A DNA stretch of 64,000 bases from Marinobacter sp. SS21 (GTDB lineage: Bacteria > Pseudomonadota > Gammaproteobacteria > Pseudomonadales > Oleiphilaceae). The notes under the pieces were generated by a model, which was given only the letters and a program-made list of their open reading frames with translations, was not told the origin of the DNA and did no database searches. This document shows, piece after piece, positions 32,934 through 40,938 of this stretch. Position numbers and translations under genes: made by a program. Positions within the stretch are counted from its first letter, which is position 1; every line of letters starts with the position of its first letter. The stretch spans positions 1 to 64,000 of the forward strand of contig NZ_JAQNDA010000015.1 in assembly GCF_028369065.1 (NCBI RefSeq), in the 5' to 3' direction.

Positions 32934-34613
32934 TCAGTTGCCAGTCATGGCGGCCAGGTGGACCTCCGCCTGGTCGGCGCTAGCCGTGGCGACCCGGTTG
33001 GCCGGTGTCCGGGTATCGCCCTCCCGCAGATCGCGACGGTGGATCAGGTGAAACGCCACCCGCTCGGCCAGGGCGCTGATGGTGGCGGATGGGTTGACGC
33101 CGAGGGCCGCCGGTACCAGCGCGCCGTCCGCCACGTAGAGGCCGGGGTACCCCCAGACCTCACCGAATTCGTTGGTAACCCCCGTCAACGGCGATTCCGA
33201 CAGCGCACAGCCCCCCAGCGGATGGGCAGTCAGGGTCTTGCGCAGGGGCAGCCCAAGCAACGGACTCCGCCACAGGAAGCTGTTGACGAAGCGTCCCCCG
33301 GAGGCCCGGCTGAGCGCCTGCATATGGCCGATCATGTCGCGAAACATCGGCTGGCTCTTGCGGACCGGCCAGCGCAGCTCGAGCCCGCCCCGACGGTTCA
33401 ACAACAGTCGCCCGTTGGCGGCGTCGGTGCCCATGCCCAGATAGGGCAGGAAATGGGTCAGGTAGCCGGCCTCCAGCAGTTCATCCAGCTCGAAGGTGAG
33501 GCCGCCGCCGAAGGCATCGCTCAGGTAACGACGAGCCTGTCGAAGCAGCCGGCTGGCACGGCCGCGGGTGGGGATGGCACCGTTGAAATACCAGATGAAC
33601 GGATCCGGATAGCCCAGGTCCTCAATGTAGATGAACTGGTCCGGTTCGCGCCGGAATCCCACGCCTGCGGTGATGCTGGGGCCACGGCCTGGGTCCACCA
33701 CCCGGCTCTGGTAGCGGCTGCCGGCAAAGATGAAGTCGCCATTGCCGGAAAAGCCCTGCCCCAGGCGCGGCGAGAGTCGGGGCAAGGTGCGGTACTGGTG
33801 CTTGCAGCGCAGCAACAGGGCATTGGTGCCCAGGGTGCCAGCGGCCAGGATCACCCGTCGCGCCACCAGGTGCCGCAACGCCGGGGCGCCGTCGGCGGCT
33901 GCCCCGGCGGCCAGATCTACACAGGTAACGCGGTAGCCCTGGCTGAGCGGGGTAATGTTCACCGCCTGGTGCTCGGCCTTTACTTCCGCACCCATCTGCT
34001 CCGCCATTGGGATGTAATTCAGATCCAGGGTGTTCTTGGCATGAACGTGGCAGCCCAACAGACAGTTGCCACAGTATTCACAGCCCGGTAACCCGTCGCG
34101 ATCGCCGGTGCGCACGCAGATTGGCACCCGATCGGGCTGGCGACCGATGCTGACCACCGCGTCCTCAAAGACCCGGGTGCGATCCGGCAACCCGCGGGGG
34201 CTGCCCGCCGTCAGGGCCTTCGCCCCCAGCATATCGGCCGCCAGGGCGAAGTAAGGCCGCAGCCGCTGGGCGTCAAGCCGCCGGGGCCAGCCGGGCCGGT
34301 CGAAGATGAACGGCGGCGGTCGCAGATGGACGTTGAAATAGTGCAGGGAACCGCCCCCCACCCCGCATCCCTGCACCACGTCCATGGTGCGGAAACTGTG
34401 GTATTCGATAAAGCCGTCGCCGGGGCCGTGCGGCCCGGTGGAGCGGATGGTCCGCTCCGCCACCTGCCCCGGCGCCCGGGGAAAATCCAACCGGTCCCAG
34501 CGCCGGCCTTTTTCCAGCAGGCACACCGAACGGCCGGCCTGGGCCAGCCGACAGGCGGTGATGGCGCCGCCAAAGCCGGAACCGATTACCAGCACGTCAT
34601 AGTCTTTGTCCAT
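32934..34613 (-). CDS. GMC-type FAD oxidoreductase, cholesterol-oxidase-like
   Basis: 559 residues with GGAGGAG before the ATG. The N-terminal Rossmann motif is VLVIGSGFGGAITACRLAQAG (FAD binding, residues 7-27). VVQGCGVGGGSLHYFNVHLRPP (about 78-100) is the second flavin-contacting block. CEYCGNCLLGCHVHAKNT (about 178-195) is the cysteine-rich loop found in many bacterial cholesterol-oxidase/alcohol-dehydrogenase-like GMC enzymes. The C-terminus has TAHPLGGC and ADGALVPAALGVNPSATISALAE, with the His and Asn of the active site. It has no signal or Tat peptide. The likely reaction is oxidation of a hydrophobic alcohol to an aldehyde or ketone; the acceptor could be O2 or the cytochromes encoded downstream. 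The sterol-type substrate is inferred from similarity only. Confidence 0.88.
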   Translation of the reverse strand: MDKDYDVLVIGSGFGGAITACRLAQAGRSVCLLEKGRRWDRLDFPRAPGQVAERTIRSTGPHGPGDGFIEYHSFRTMDVVQGCGVGGGSLHYFNVHLRPPPFIFDRPGWPRRLDAQRLRPYFALAADMLGAKALTAGSPRGLPDRTRVFEDAVVSIGRQPDRVPICVRTGDRDGLPGCEYCGNCLLGCHVHAKNTLDLNYIPMAEQMGAEVKAEHQAVNITPLSQGYRVTCVDLAAGAAADGAPALRHLVARRVILAAGTLGTNALLLRCKHQYRTLPRLSPRLGQGFSGNGDFIFAGSRYQSRVVDPGRGPSITAGVGFRREPDQFIYIEDLGYPDPFIWYFNGAIPTRGRASRLLRQARRYLSDAFGGGLTFELDELLEAGYLTHFLPYLGMGTDAANGRLLLNRRGGLELRWPVRKSQPMFRDMIGHMQALSRASGGRFVNSFLWRSPLLGLPLRKTLTAHPLGGCALSESPLTGVTNEFGEVWGYPGLYVADGALVPAALGVNPSATISALAERVAFHLIHRRDLREGDTRTPANRVATASADQAEVHLAAMTGN

Positions 34614-34659
34614 GCCTCACTCCTCCCGGGCTTGTGCCGGGGCTGCGATCCCCTCCGGC

Positions 34660-35619
34660 TCAGGCCACGGTGATGGGCCGTGACGGGGCCACCGCGGACG
34701 GTGTGGCTTGCTGAAGCAACCGGTCCAGCTCCGCCGCCAGCAATTCCGGCGCCTCCAGGTCGACAAAGTGACCAATGCCGGCCAGCGGCCGCCATTCCAC
34801 CGGGCAACCGGCGTCCTGCTCGCTGTCCTGTGCCACCCGCGCCGACAGCGCCCGGTCCTCCAACCCCCACACCAGGCTCACCGGCACCTGAATCGGGGTC
34901 TGGTAGAGCGCATCAAGTCTGGTCCGTTGACGACCATGCAACAGGGTACGAACAAACGCCCGATAGTAATTAATCGGCCCCCGCATATCTTCGGCGCGGG
35001 CAAAGCGCTGAACGATTTCCCGCACCAGGTCGTGATCCATCTGCCCACGGGAGCCGGCGCGCAAGGTGAAGGACAGTTCCAGCAGCTTGCGTCCGGCCGC
35101 CGTGGTCAACAGGGCTTCCGGTAGCCAGGGCACCTGGAACGGCGGCACCCAGGGAATGCGCAGGGTCTGCAGGTCGCGGAACCGCAGCACCGCACGCACC
35201 AGGGTGCGGGGGTGGGTGCAGTTGACCACCACCAACCGGCTGATGCGGTCCGGGAAGCGGTGGGCGAACAGCCAGCCCAGGGCGCCGCCCCAGTCGTGCC
35301 CCAGCAGCAGCGGGCGCTCCAGGTCGAGGGCATCCATCAGCTGGCGAATGTCATCGGTCAGGGTGAAGATGTCGTAACCACTGTCGGGGTAGTCGGAAAT
35401 GGGATAGCCCCGCAGGTCGGGCGCATAGCAGGCCACATCCGGCAGCTGTCGCATCAGCGGGCGCCAGCCCAGCCAGCCCTCCGGGAAACCGTGCAGGCAA
35501 AACACCGGCCCCCGGGACAGGGGTGCCGGCCGCCCGACCCGGCCCACCGGCCGGGAAACGGCAACGTGAAAGCAAAGATCGTCGATGCTGAGGTTGCGGT
35601 GCTCGATGACACAGTTCAT
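34660..35619 (-). CDS. Alpha/beta hydrolase of the epoxide hydrolase type
   Basis: 319 residues from the ATG at 35619, with GGAGGAGGG upstream; a longer in-frame reading is possible but lacks coding character. FCLHGFPEGWLGWRPL (about 40-55) is the HGFPE oxyanion motif, and LLLGHDWGGALGWLFAHR (about 103-120) places Asp at the nucleophile elbow, as in epoxide hydrolases and haloalkane dehalogenases rather than esterases. VSLVWGLEDRAL and GIGHFVDLEAPE supply the acid and the catalytic His. Opening of an epoxide formed by the haem enzymes of the cluster would be consistent, though that is inference. Confidence 0.88.
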   Translation of the reverse strand: MNCVIEHRNLSIDDLCFHVAVSRPVGRVGRPAPLSRGPVFCLHGFPEGWLGWRPLMRQLPDVACYAPDLRGYPISDYPDSGYDIFTLTDDIRQLMDALDLERPLLLGHDWGGALGWLFAHRFPDRISRLVVVNCTHPRTLVRAVLRFRDLQTLRIPWVPPFQVPWLPEALLTTAAGRKLLELSFTLRAGSRGQMDHDLVREIVQRFARAEDMRGPINYYRAFVRTLLHGRQRTRLDALYQTPIQVPVSLVWGLEDRALSARVAQDSEQDAGCPVEWRPLAGIGHFVDLEAPELLAAELDRLLQQATPSAVAPSRPITVA

Positions 35620-35638
35620 GGTGCCCTCCTCCGCCGGC

Positions 35639-36310
35639 TCATCCGGCCCCGGCGGCCGGTTTCGCGCAGTCTTCGATGCACTGGAAATGGTGATACCAGT
35701 GGTGGGCCTTGATTCGCTTGGGGATGTCCCCCTGCTCGATGTGGCAACAGCAGGCCTGTCGTGGCCGCACCGTGAGGCATACCAGGATGATCTGTTCGTA
35801 GGCCCCGGTGAGTTTGATCCGGGCGAGGTAACGGCCACCGGCCAGCTGATCCGGAATGGTGAAGCCGACCACCGCCTGAAAGGACTCGTCCTGGGCCAGG
35901 GTCTTCTTATCCGGCGCCACCGTCACCGTGTCCTCGGTGCAGCCGAACGGCAACGGCGTCAGGGTGAATTCCCGCTGATGAGTCGAGGTGTTGGTGATCT
36001 GCAGTCGGTACTGGAAGCTGTCGCCGGGGCAGCCCTCCCAAACGATGCGACAGACGCAAGGGTCGGGGCAGGATTGTTCGGGAATCCCACAGCAGGGTTC
36101 ACCCTTGCCATGGCAGCCATGGCACACCGGGCAGTCATCATAGCGCCCATCCAGGGTCTGCTTGATCACATCCGCCGCACTGTAGGCGGTGGCCGCCAGC
36201 ACCCGCGGAGGCAGCAGCAGCAGGCTGATCGCCGACGGCAAGCACACGGGCGACGGCTCCCGGGCGGGCCCGCAACCGGCGGGGAAAGATTCACAGGATG
36301 CGTCATACAT
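35639..36310 (-). CDS. Cysteine-rich unknown protein of the oxidative cluster
   Basis: 223 residues, AAAGGAG before the ATG. The first 100 residues are cysteine-rich: SCESF, the paired motifs CPVCHGCHGKGEPCC (about 61-75) and CPDPCVCRIVWEGCPG. The middle (about 95-185) is a beta-sandwich-like stretch, FQYRLQITNTSTHQREFTL, resembling an immunoglobulin/CARDB or P-pilus-chaperone fold, ending RPRQACCCHIEQG. CPVCHGCH resembles a metal or haem site (CxxCH) but is unusual. There is no clear signal peptide. It begins three bases after the stop of the next gene upstream, which has a similar beta-domain. Confidence 0.75.
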   Translation of the reverse strand: MYDASCESFPAGCGPAREPSPVCLPSAISLLLLPPRVLAATAYSAADVIKQTLDGRYDDCPVCHGCHGKGEPCCGIPEQSCPDPCVCRIVWEGCPGDSFQYRLQITNTSTHQREFTLTPLPFGCTEDTVTVAPDKKTLAQDESFQAVVGFTIPDQLAGGRYLARIKLTGAYEQIILVCLTVRPRQACCCHIEQGDIPKRIKAHHWYHHFQCIEDCAKPAAGAG

Positions 36311-36313
36311 GGC

Positions 36314-37114
36314 TTAGCTCCTTTTCGGCGCGGTTTCGTTGGCGTTGCAGTACAGCCTCAGCCAGATGCGACCTGCATCGACCTTGATAAACCCCAGGTA
36401 ACGGCGCCCTTTCTTCAACCCGGGCGGCAGGGTCAGGCTGAGCGAACGCTCGATGCACTGTCCCGGAGCCAACGCTTGCCCCAGCGAGGGCCGGAAGCGG
36501 ATGCGGGCGGGTACCACCAGCGACCGGCGGAATTCCTGCACCAGTCGGTTGGCAAACTCCTCGTAGCCATCCTCGGCGCTGGTTGCCCTCAGGGTGTCCA
36601 CCAGGGTACGGCCGGCCCAGTTCACCTCTTCCAGCCACACCATCGAGACATCCCGCAGTTCGATCGGCACGTTACCCCGATTGCTCAGGGTCAGTCTTTG
36701 CTCAACGACCTGGCCGCTGTGACCATGCAACCGCAAATGGCTGGGTTCCACCAACAGCTCACGGTGAGCCAGCACCTCGACCTCCAGCCGTTCCTTCTGT
36801 TTCCCACACACCACCGTGCCCTGGTAACAGCCAGGAGCAGTGTCGCTGGTCAGCATCAGCGTGGCCCGGCTACGAGCGGTATCGTGGGGGCGAATCCGAG
36901 CCGACAACTGAATGTACCCGGGTGGCAACGCCTGATGATCCTTGCGCGGCCGCGGCACGGCCCGGGTCTCCAATTGCCGCACCCGGAGTTTGTAATCGGA
37001 GTCATTGATCAGGCCCAGTTCGCCGCGACAGGCGGTGGGCGGCCCGGAAAAGCAGAAGGGTCCCGGGCCCAACTGCCAATCGGTGCCCGGCTCGCCGTTG
37101 TATGGTCCTTTCAT
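36314..37114 (-). CDS. Unknown beta-rich protein of the oxidative cluster
   Basis: 266 residues from the ATG at 37114 with GGAGGAGG upstream. The fold looks like two Ig/CARDB-type beta domains: GLINDSDYKLRVRQLETRAV..., then LTLSNRGNVPIELRDVSMVW and LSLTLPPGLKKGRRYLGFIKVDAGRIWLRLYC. The phrases 'SNRGN' and 'LPPGLKKGRRYLGFIK' parallel 'TNTS' and 'LAGGRYLARIKL' in the next gene, so the two are probably related binding or scaffold modules. It has no signal peptide or catalytic motif. It is second in the 13-gene cluster. Confidence 0.75.
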   Translation of the reverse strand: MKGPYNGEPGTDWQLGPGPFCFSGPPTACRGELGLINDSDYKLRVRQLETRAVPRPRKDHQALPPGYIQLSARIRPHDTARSRATLMLTSDTAPGCYQGTVVCGKQKERLEVEVLAHRELLVEPSHLRLHGHSGQVVEQRLTLSNRGNVPIELRDVSMVWLEEVNWAGRTLVDTLRATSAEDGYEEFANRLVQEFRRSLVVPARIRFRPSLGQALAPGQCIERSLSLTLPPGLKKGRRYLGFIKVDAGRIWLRLYCNANETAPKRS

Positions 37115-37131
37115 CGCCACCTCCTCCCTGA

Positions 37132-37626
37132 TCAGTCACACTGTTCCGACTTGTGGGGGCGATAGTCCTCCGCCACCACCATGCCCTCACCACAGGTCTC
37201 GAATTCGAACACCTTGATCCCGAACAGAGTCAGGCAGAACCGGTAATGCAGCGGAAAATGGAATCGCATGGGTCGCAAGCCGAGCTGAACATCTACCTGG
37301 GGCAACTCGCGAATGCGTACGTCCAAATCCAGATCGACCTTGTTGTCGGTCTTGAGGATCGAATCGGTCTTGACGGTGGAGTCGGTCTTCACCGTGCTAT
37401 CGGTGTCGAGTTCGATCTTGGGCAACTCGGTCACCGCCAAATTGGCATTGAAGTCCGGCAGCTGGGTGACACCGACGTTGATCTGGGGCAGCTGGGTGAT
37501 ACCGATGCTGATTGGCGCCAACTGGGTGATGCGGATATCGTCCAAATTGAAATCCAGCCCACCAGTCAACTCGATCTCCGGCAGCTCCTTGATCTTGATA
37601 TCGGTGAGGTCAACTTCTGCGCTCAT
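37132..37626 (-). CDS. Low-complexity LP-repeat protein at the head of the oxidative cluster
   Basis: 164 residues from the ATG at 37626. Residues 5-115 consist of repeated units of about 13-14 residues of the kind IxITQLPxIxVGV: KELPEIELTGG, TQLAPISIGI, TQLPQINVGV, TQLPDFNANLAV, TELPKIELDT, and then three copies of a KTDS unit. It ends with RELPQVDVQLGLRPMRFHFPLHYRFCLTLFGIKVFEFETCG. The alternation of hydrophobic and polar residues suggests a beta-solenoid or extended strand ladder. Its position as first gene of the cluster suggests a scaffold. I do not recognise a family. Confidence 0.75.
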   Translation of the reverse strand: MSAEVDLTDIKIKELPEIELTGGLDFNLDDIRITQLAPISIGITQLPQINVGVTQLPDFNANLAVTELPKIELDTDSTVKTDSTVKTDSILKTDNKVDLDLDVRIRELPQVDVQLGLRPMRFHFPLHYRFCLTLFGIKVFEFETCGEGMVVAEDYRPHKSEQCD

Positions 37627-37828
37627 AGTGGGTTCCACCAGGCCAGTTGCGTGCGTTTTACAACGGAAACTGAAACTGCGGTGCCACTACGGGTAACAGA
37701 CGGGAATACCTACATCGGCATTCAGTCGAAAAAATATGGGGGCAATCACTTTCTGAAAGGACAGCAAAAATTCCCTTTTGCCATGGCATCAATGTAGGTG
37801 AGAAATCCGTTCCAGGCAAGCACGGCGG

Positions 37829-38674
37829 TCAGCGCCCCGCCGTCGCCTCCGGCAGGGGCCCGGGCTCACGATAGGTCTCCAGACGCTTCCGCCAGCCCGG
37901 CAACCAGCGCTCCCGCTCAATGGGCTTGGCGGCGTTCGCGGCCCGCCGAGCCAGCACCACCGCCGCCGCCTCGCGGAACTGCGCCAGCGCGCTGACCTCG
38001 GCGCTGCCCGTCATCGCCTGCAGTACCTGCAGCAGGCCCCAGCCCTCACCGGCATAGCGTTCGCTGGGCGCCAGTCCTTCGCCTTTGAAATTGACGTAAT
38101 CCAGCAGCGCATAAACCCCGCCCGGAGTCGCACTCAGGGCCGCCAGCCGCTGCCGCAATGCCCCGCGCTGGGCCTCCGGCGCGGCGGCGACTACTCGCGC
38201 CAGTGCCGCTTCGGCCCGGGCGAAGATAAACGCCACCTGGTCACCCTGGGTGCGCAGGAGAAACCGCCGCAGCTCGATGACCTCGGGCTGGTCCTGGCGG
38301 GCCAGGAAGGTCGGGCGATCCGGCCAGGGCGCATCGAGCGGGGACAGGCTGGCCAACCCTTCCGGTACCGTCACGTTGCGTTGTTGCAAAAACGCAATCA
38401 GCGCCGGAAAACTCTCCACAAACCGGCCTTCGACCCCGGCCGGGTACCAGATGAAATGCCCGATCCCCAGGGACGGAAAGGCCTCGCCTTCGTTCCAGTG
38501 CACCAGACAACGGAACTGACCGCTGCACTCGTTTTGGAAGATCTGTTGGCCGACCCAATCCAGCTGTGCCGGTTCCAGGCGCAATGACAGTCCGGGGTCC
38601 GGACGGTCACAGCCACCCAGCCAACCGACCAACAACAGGATCAGGCTCAATCGGCGGTAATGCCAAGCGTGCAC
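37829..38674 (-). CDS. Lipoprotein of unknown function
   Basis: 281 residues from the GTG at 38674, which follows GGAGGA and immediately precedes a lipoprotein signal (LSLILLLVGWLGGC, Cys at about 20). A longer reading would put a soluble tail in front of the signal. The mature protein has a conserved-looking block FQNECSGQFRCLVHWNEGEAFPSLGIGHFIWYPAGVEG, reminiscent of a small lysozyme-like or peptidase-like fold, and NFKGEGLAPSERYAGEGWGLLQVLQAM near residue 210. The enzyme class is not established. It is on the same strand as the oxidative cluster, 203 bases upstream of its first gene, so it may or may not be co-transcribed. Confidence 0.75.
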   Translation of the reverse strand: MHAWHYRRLSLILLLVGWLGGCDRPDPGLSLRLEPAQLDWVGQQIFQNECSGQFRCLVHWNEGEAFPSLGIGHFIWYPAGVEGRFVESFPALIAFLQQRNVTVPEGLASLSPLDAPWPDRPTFLARQDQPEVIELRRFLLRTQGDQVAFIFARAEAALARVVAAAPEAQRGALRQRLAALSATPGGVYALLDYVNFKGEGLAPSERYAGEGWGLLQVLQAMTGSAEVSALAQFREAAAVVLARRAANAAKPIERERWLPGWRKRLETYREPGPLPEATAGR

Positions 38675-39202
38675 GTATTGACTCCTCCACAGGATCTTAA
38701 GGGTGGTGCCCCAGGCGGCCTGCCGGGGCGACGGGACAGGCGCTATCCTGCCCCAGCGTGCTCCGGGACGCCAGCCCCGCCCGTTCCCCCCGACATCGGT
38801 CATCGCGAGCGCCGCTTTCCAAGCCGCTGATTGGCGGTCGTTTTTAATGCACCCCCGGCGCAAGCCGCCCCCAAACAGCGCCCCTGAGTGACCGGTCAGC
38901 CTTCCGGCTATCGCCTTTTTTCTCTATTTTTCAATCAGGTATATCGCCATCCCCAAAAATGGCACGTGCCATGCAGTCGTCCTCACGCCGGGACGGGACC
39001 AGGACACCACACGCCCGCCACCGGCCGACAACACGGCTACCAAAGCAACGGCGCTTATCAGCCCAGACCTATCCTGGGACGGTAGGCGTTTTTTTATGCC
39101 CGAAGAACAACAACAAGCGGAGCCGATTGACCACCAGCACCGGGCTCTTGGCGCCAACGAACTGTGTGCGACGACGATTCCCATCACTCAGGAGAACACC
39201 CG
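38675..39202. other. 528-base gap with a possible leader hairpin before the porin
   Basis: I see no gene. A short AT-rich patch (38923-38945, CTATTTTTCAATCAGG) may hold a promoter. At 39061-39076 CCCAG-N6/7-CTGGG forms a small hairpin followed within 15 bases by GTTTTTTTA, which could be a terminator or attenuator in the leader of the porin gene. The evidence is weak. Confidence 0.35.
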
Positions 39203-40414
39203 ATGAACCGTAAAACCTTCAGACAGACCGGCTGCCTGCTTGCCGCCGCCATCAGCTGTACCAGCGCCCTGGCGGAAGACACATCCTTCACCGAGGCCCT
39301 AAGCGGCGGCACCGCCTACGGCGATTTCCGTCTGCGCTATGAGCACGTGGACCAGGACAACGCCCTGGACAAGGCCAATGCCCTCACCCTGCGCACCCGT
39401 CTGGGCTACAAGACCGGGAACTACCAGGGCCTGAGCGGGGTGCTGGAATTCGAAGACGCCCGCACGGTGGCCGGAGTCGACGACTTCAACGACACCCAGG
39501 GCCAGGCCGCCGACCACTCCGTGGTGGCTGACCCGGAAACCACCGAGGTGGACCAGGCCTTCCTGCAATACAGCGGCGCCGCAGTGACCGCCAAGCTGGG
39601 CCGCCAGGTCATCGCCTACGATAACCAGCGCTTCGTCGGTCACGTCGGCTGGCGCCAGGACCGCCAGACCTTCGATGCCCTGCGCCTGAGCTATTCGCCG
39701 CTGGAGGCGCTGACCCTGGACTACGCCTACCTCGATAAACGCAACCGCATCTTCGCCGAGGCCGGTGACCTGGATGCCAAGGACCATCTGGTCAACATCA
39801 ACTACCAGACCGGCTTCGGCACCCTCACCGGCTACGCCTATTTGTTGGAGGTGGACAACGGTAGCGACAACAGCCTGGACACCTACGGCCTGCGCTATGC
39901 CGGCAAATACGCCCTGGACGCCCTCAGCCTGCTGTACGAACTGGAGTACGCCAGCCAGCAATCCGACGCCGGTGCCAGCGACTTTGACACCAACTACTAC
40001 AAGACCCTGGCCGGTGTGCAGGCCCAGGGACTGACCGTTTCACTGGCCTACGAAGTGCTGGGTTCGGACGATGGCGACTTCGGTTTCGCCACCCCACTGG
40101 CTACCCTGCACGCCCACAATGGCTGGGCCGACCAGTTCCTGGCCACTCCGGCCGGCGGCCTGGAGGACCTAAAGGCGGCCATCAGCGGCTCTCTCGCCGG
40201 CGGTAAGTGGGTGCTCGCTTACCACGAGTTCAGCGCCGACGACGCCCCGTCGTCTGCCGACGACCTGGGCAGCGAAGTGGATGTGGCCTACAGCCGTGGC
40301 TTCGGCAAGCACTACTCCGCCGGCATCAAGTACGCCAGTTACATGGCCGGTGACGATGCCGCCGGCAAGGTGGATACCGACAAGCTGTGGCTGACCCTGG
40401 GCGCCAAGTTCTAA
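39203..40414 (+). CDS. Outer-membrane porin, alginate-export-like barrel
   Basis: 403 residues from the ATG at 39203 (CAGGAGAA upstream). Signal peptide of about 24 residues ending SALAED. The mature protein has the repeated amphipathic strands of a barrel (YGDFRLRYEHVDQDNA, LRTRLGYKTGNYQGLSGVLEFED, KLGRQVIAYDNQRFVGHVGWRQDRQTFDAL) and ends in a phenylalanine (TLGAKF), as expected for BAM recognition. AxxGRQ...DNQRFVG is typical of alginate-export/OprE-type porins of marine gammaproteobacteria. The solute is unknown. A strong hairpin at 40489-40517 follows the gene. Confidence 0.9.
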   Translation: MNRKTFRQTGCLLAAAISCTSALAEDTSFTEALSGGTAYGDFRLRYEHVDQDNALDKANALTLRTRLGYKTGNYQGLSGVLEFEDARTVAGVDDFNDTQGQAADHSVVADPETTEVDQAFLQYSGAAVTAKLGRQVIAYDNQRFVGHVGWRQDRQTFDALRLSYSPLEALTLDYAYLDKRNRIFAEAGDLDAKDHLVNINYQTGFGTLTGYAYLLEVDNGSDNSLDTYGLRYAGKYALDALSLLYELEYASQQSDAGASDFDTNYYKTLAGVQAQGLTVSLAYEVLGSDDGDFGFATPLATLHAHNGWADQFLATPAGGLEDLKAAISGSLAGGKWVLAYHEFSADDAPSSADDLGSEVDVAYSRGFGKHYSAGIKYASYMAGDDAAGKVDTDKLWLTLGAKF

Positions 40415-40488
40415 TAGCTCTTTCTAATAACTCTTTCTAATAACTCTCAAAACCCTCAATAACCCTCAATAACTCAGCGTCAACCTTT

Positions 40489-40517
40489 GCGAGGTGGGTT
40501 TGCGTCGCCCACCTCGC
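40489..40517 (+). terminator. Terminator hairpin after the porin gene
   Basis: GCGAGGTGGG (40489-40498) pairs perfectly with CCCACCTCGC (40508-40517) around a 9-base loop. It lies between convergent genes (porin on + and FHA on -) and may serve both strands; a U-run is not obvious. Upstream (40415-40475) there are short direct copies of TAATAACTCTTTC. Confidence 0.7.
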
Positions 40518-40571
40518 CGTTTGCCGCGCAGGGTCCTGGCACCCGCCGCCAGGCCGGCCACTGACTGACGC

Positions 40572-40925
40572 CTACTCCTCCAGAATGTACGCCGTCTTCT
40601 CCAGGGCGTTTTCATCCTCGTCGATAAAGCGGAACAGGTTCCAGCCAATGCGGATCAGGTCGTTGCTGTTGAGCCGCTGGCGGCCGTTCAGGCGAATGTC
40701 ATTGATGAAGGTGCCGTTGGTGCTGGCGCTGTCGGTGATGTAGTAATCCACCGCGCCATCCAGGTAGGCGTTTTGCTCCACCTCGATCACCGCGTGGTGA
40801 GCACTGACGGAAATCTCATCGATGCGGATTTCGCAGTCCGGATGGCGCCCAAGATGCATCAGCGGGCGATCGAGTTCAAAGCTGTTGGCCACCACGTTGT
40901 CGACCAGTTGGGAGAGAACCGCCAT
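40572..40925 (-). CDS. FHA-domain protein
   Basis: 117 residues, AAGGAG before the ATG. Essentially a single forkhead-associated domain: LMHLGRHPDCEIRIDEISVSAHHAVIEVE (Arg and Ser-x-x-His of the phosphothreonine site at about 27-44) and STNGTFINDIRLNGRQRLNSNDLIRIG (about 68-95). It lies 13 bases downstream of the PP2C gene in an operon with a Ser/Thr kinase. It is the likely phospho-Thr reader of this module, or a docking subunit. Confidence 0.92.
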   Translation of the reverse strand: MAVLSQLVDNVVANSFELDRPLMHLGRHPDCEIRIDEISVSAHHAVIEVEQNAYLDGAVDYYITDSASTNGTFINDIRLNGRQRLNSNDLIRIGWNLFRFIDEDENALEKTAYILEE

Positions 40926-40938
40926 AGGTAACTCCTTG

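Noticed and set aside
37640-37828. Promoter of the 13-gene cluster
   Set aside because: The region is moderately AT-rich, but I could not place a convincing -35/-10 pair, so none is annotated.
40415-40488. TAATAACTC-type short direct repeats after the porin
   Set aside because: Simple low-complexity runs around stop codons; no defined element.
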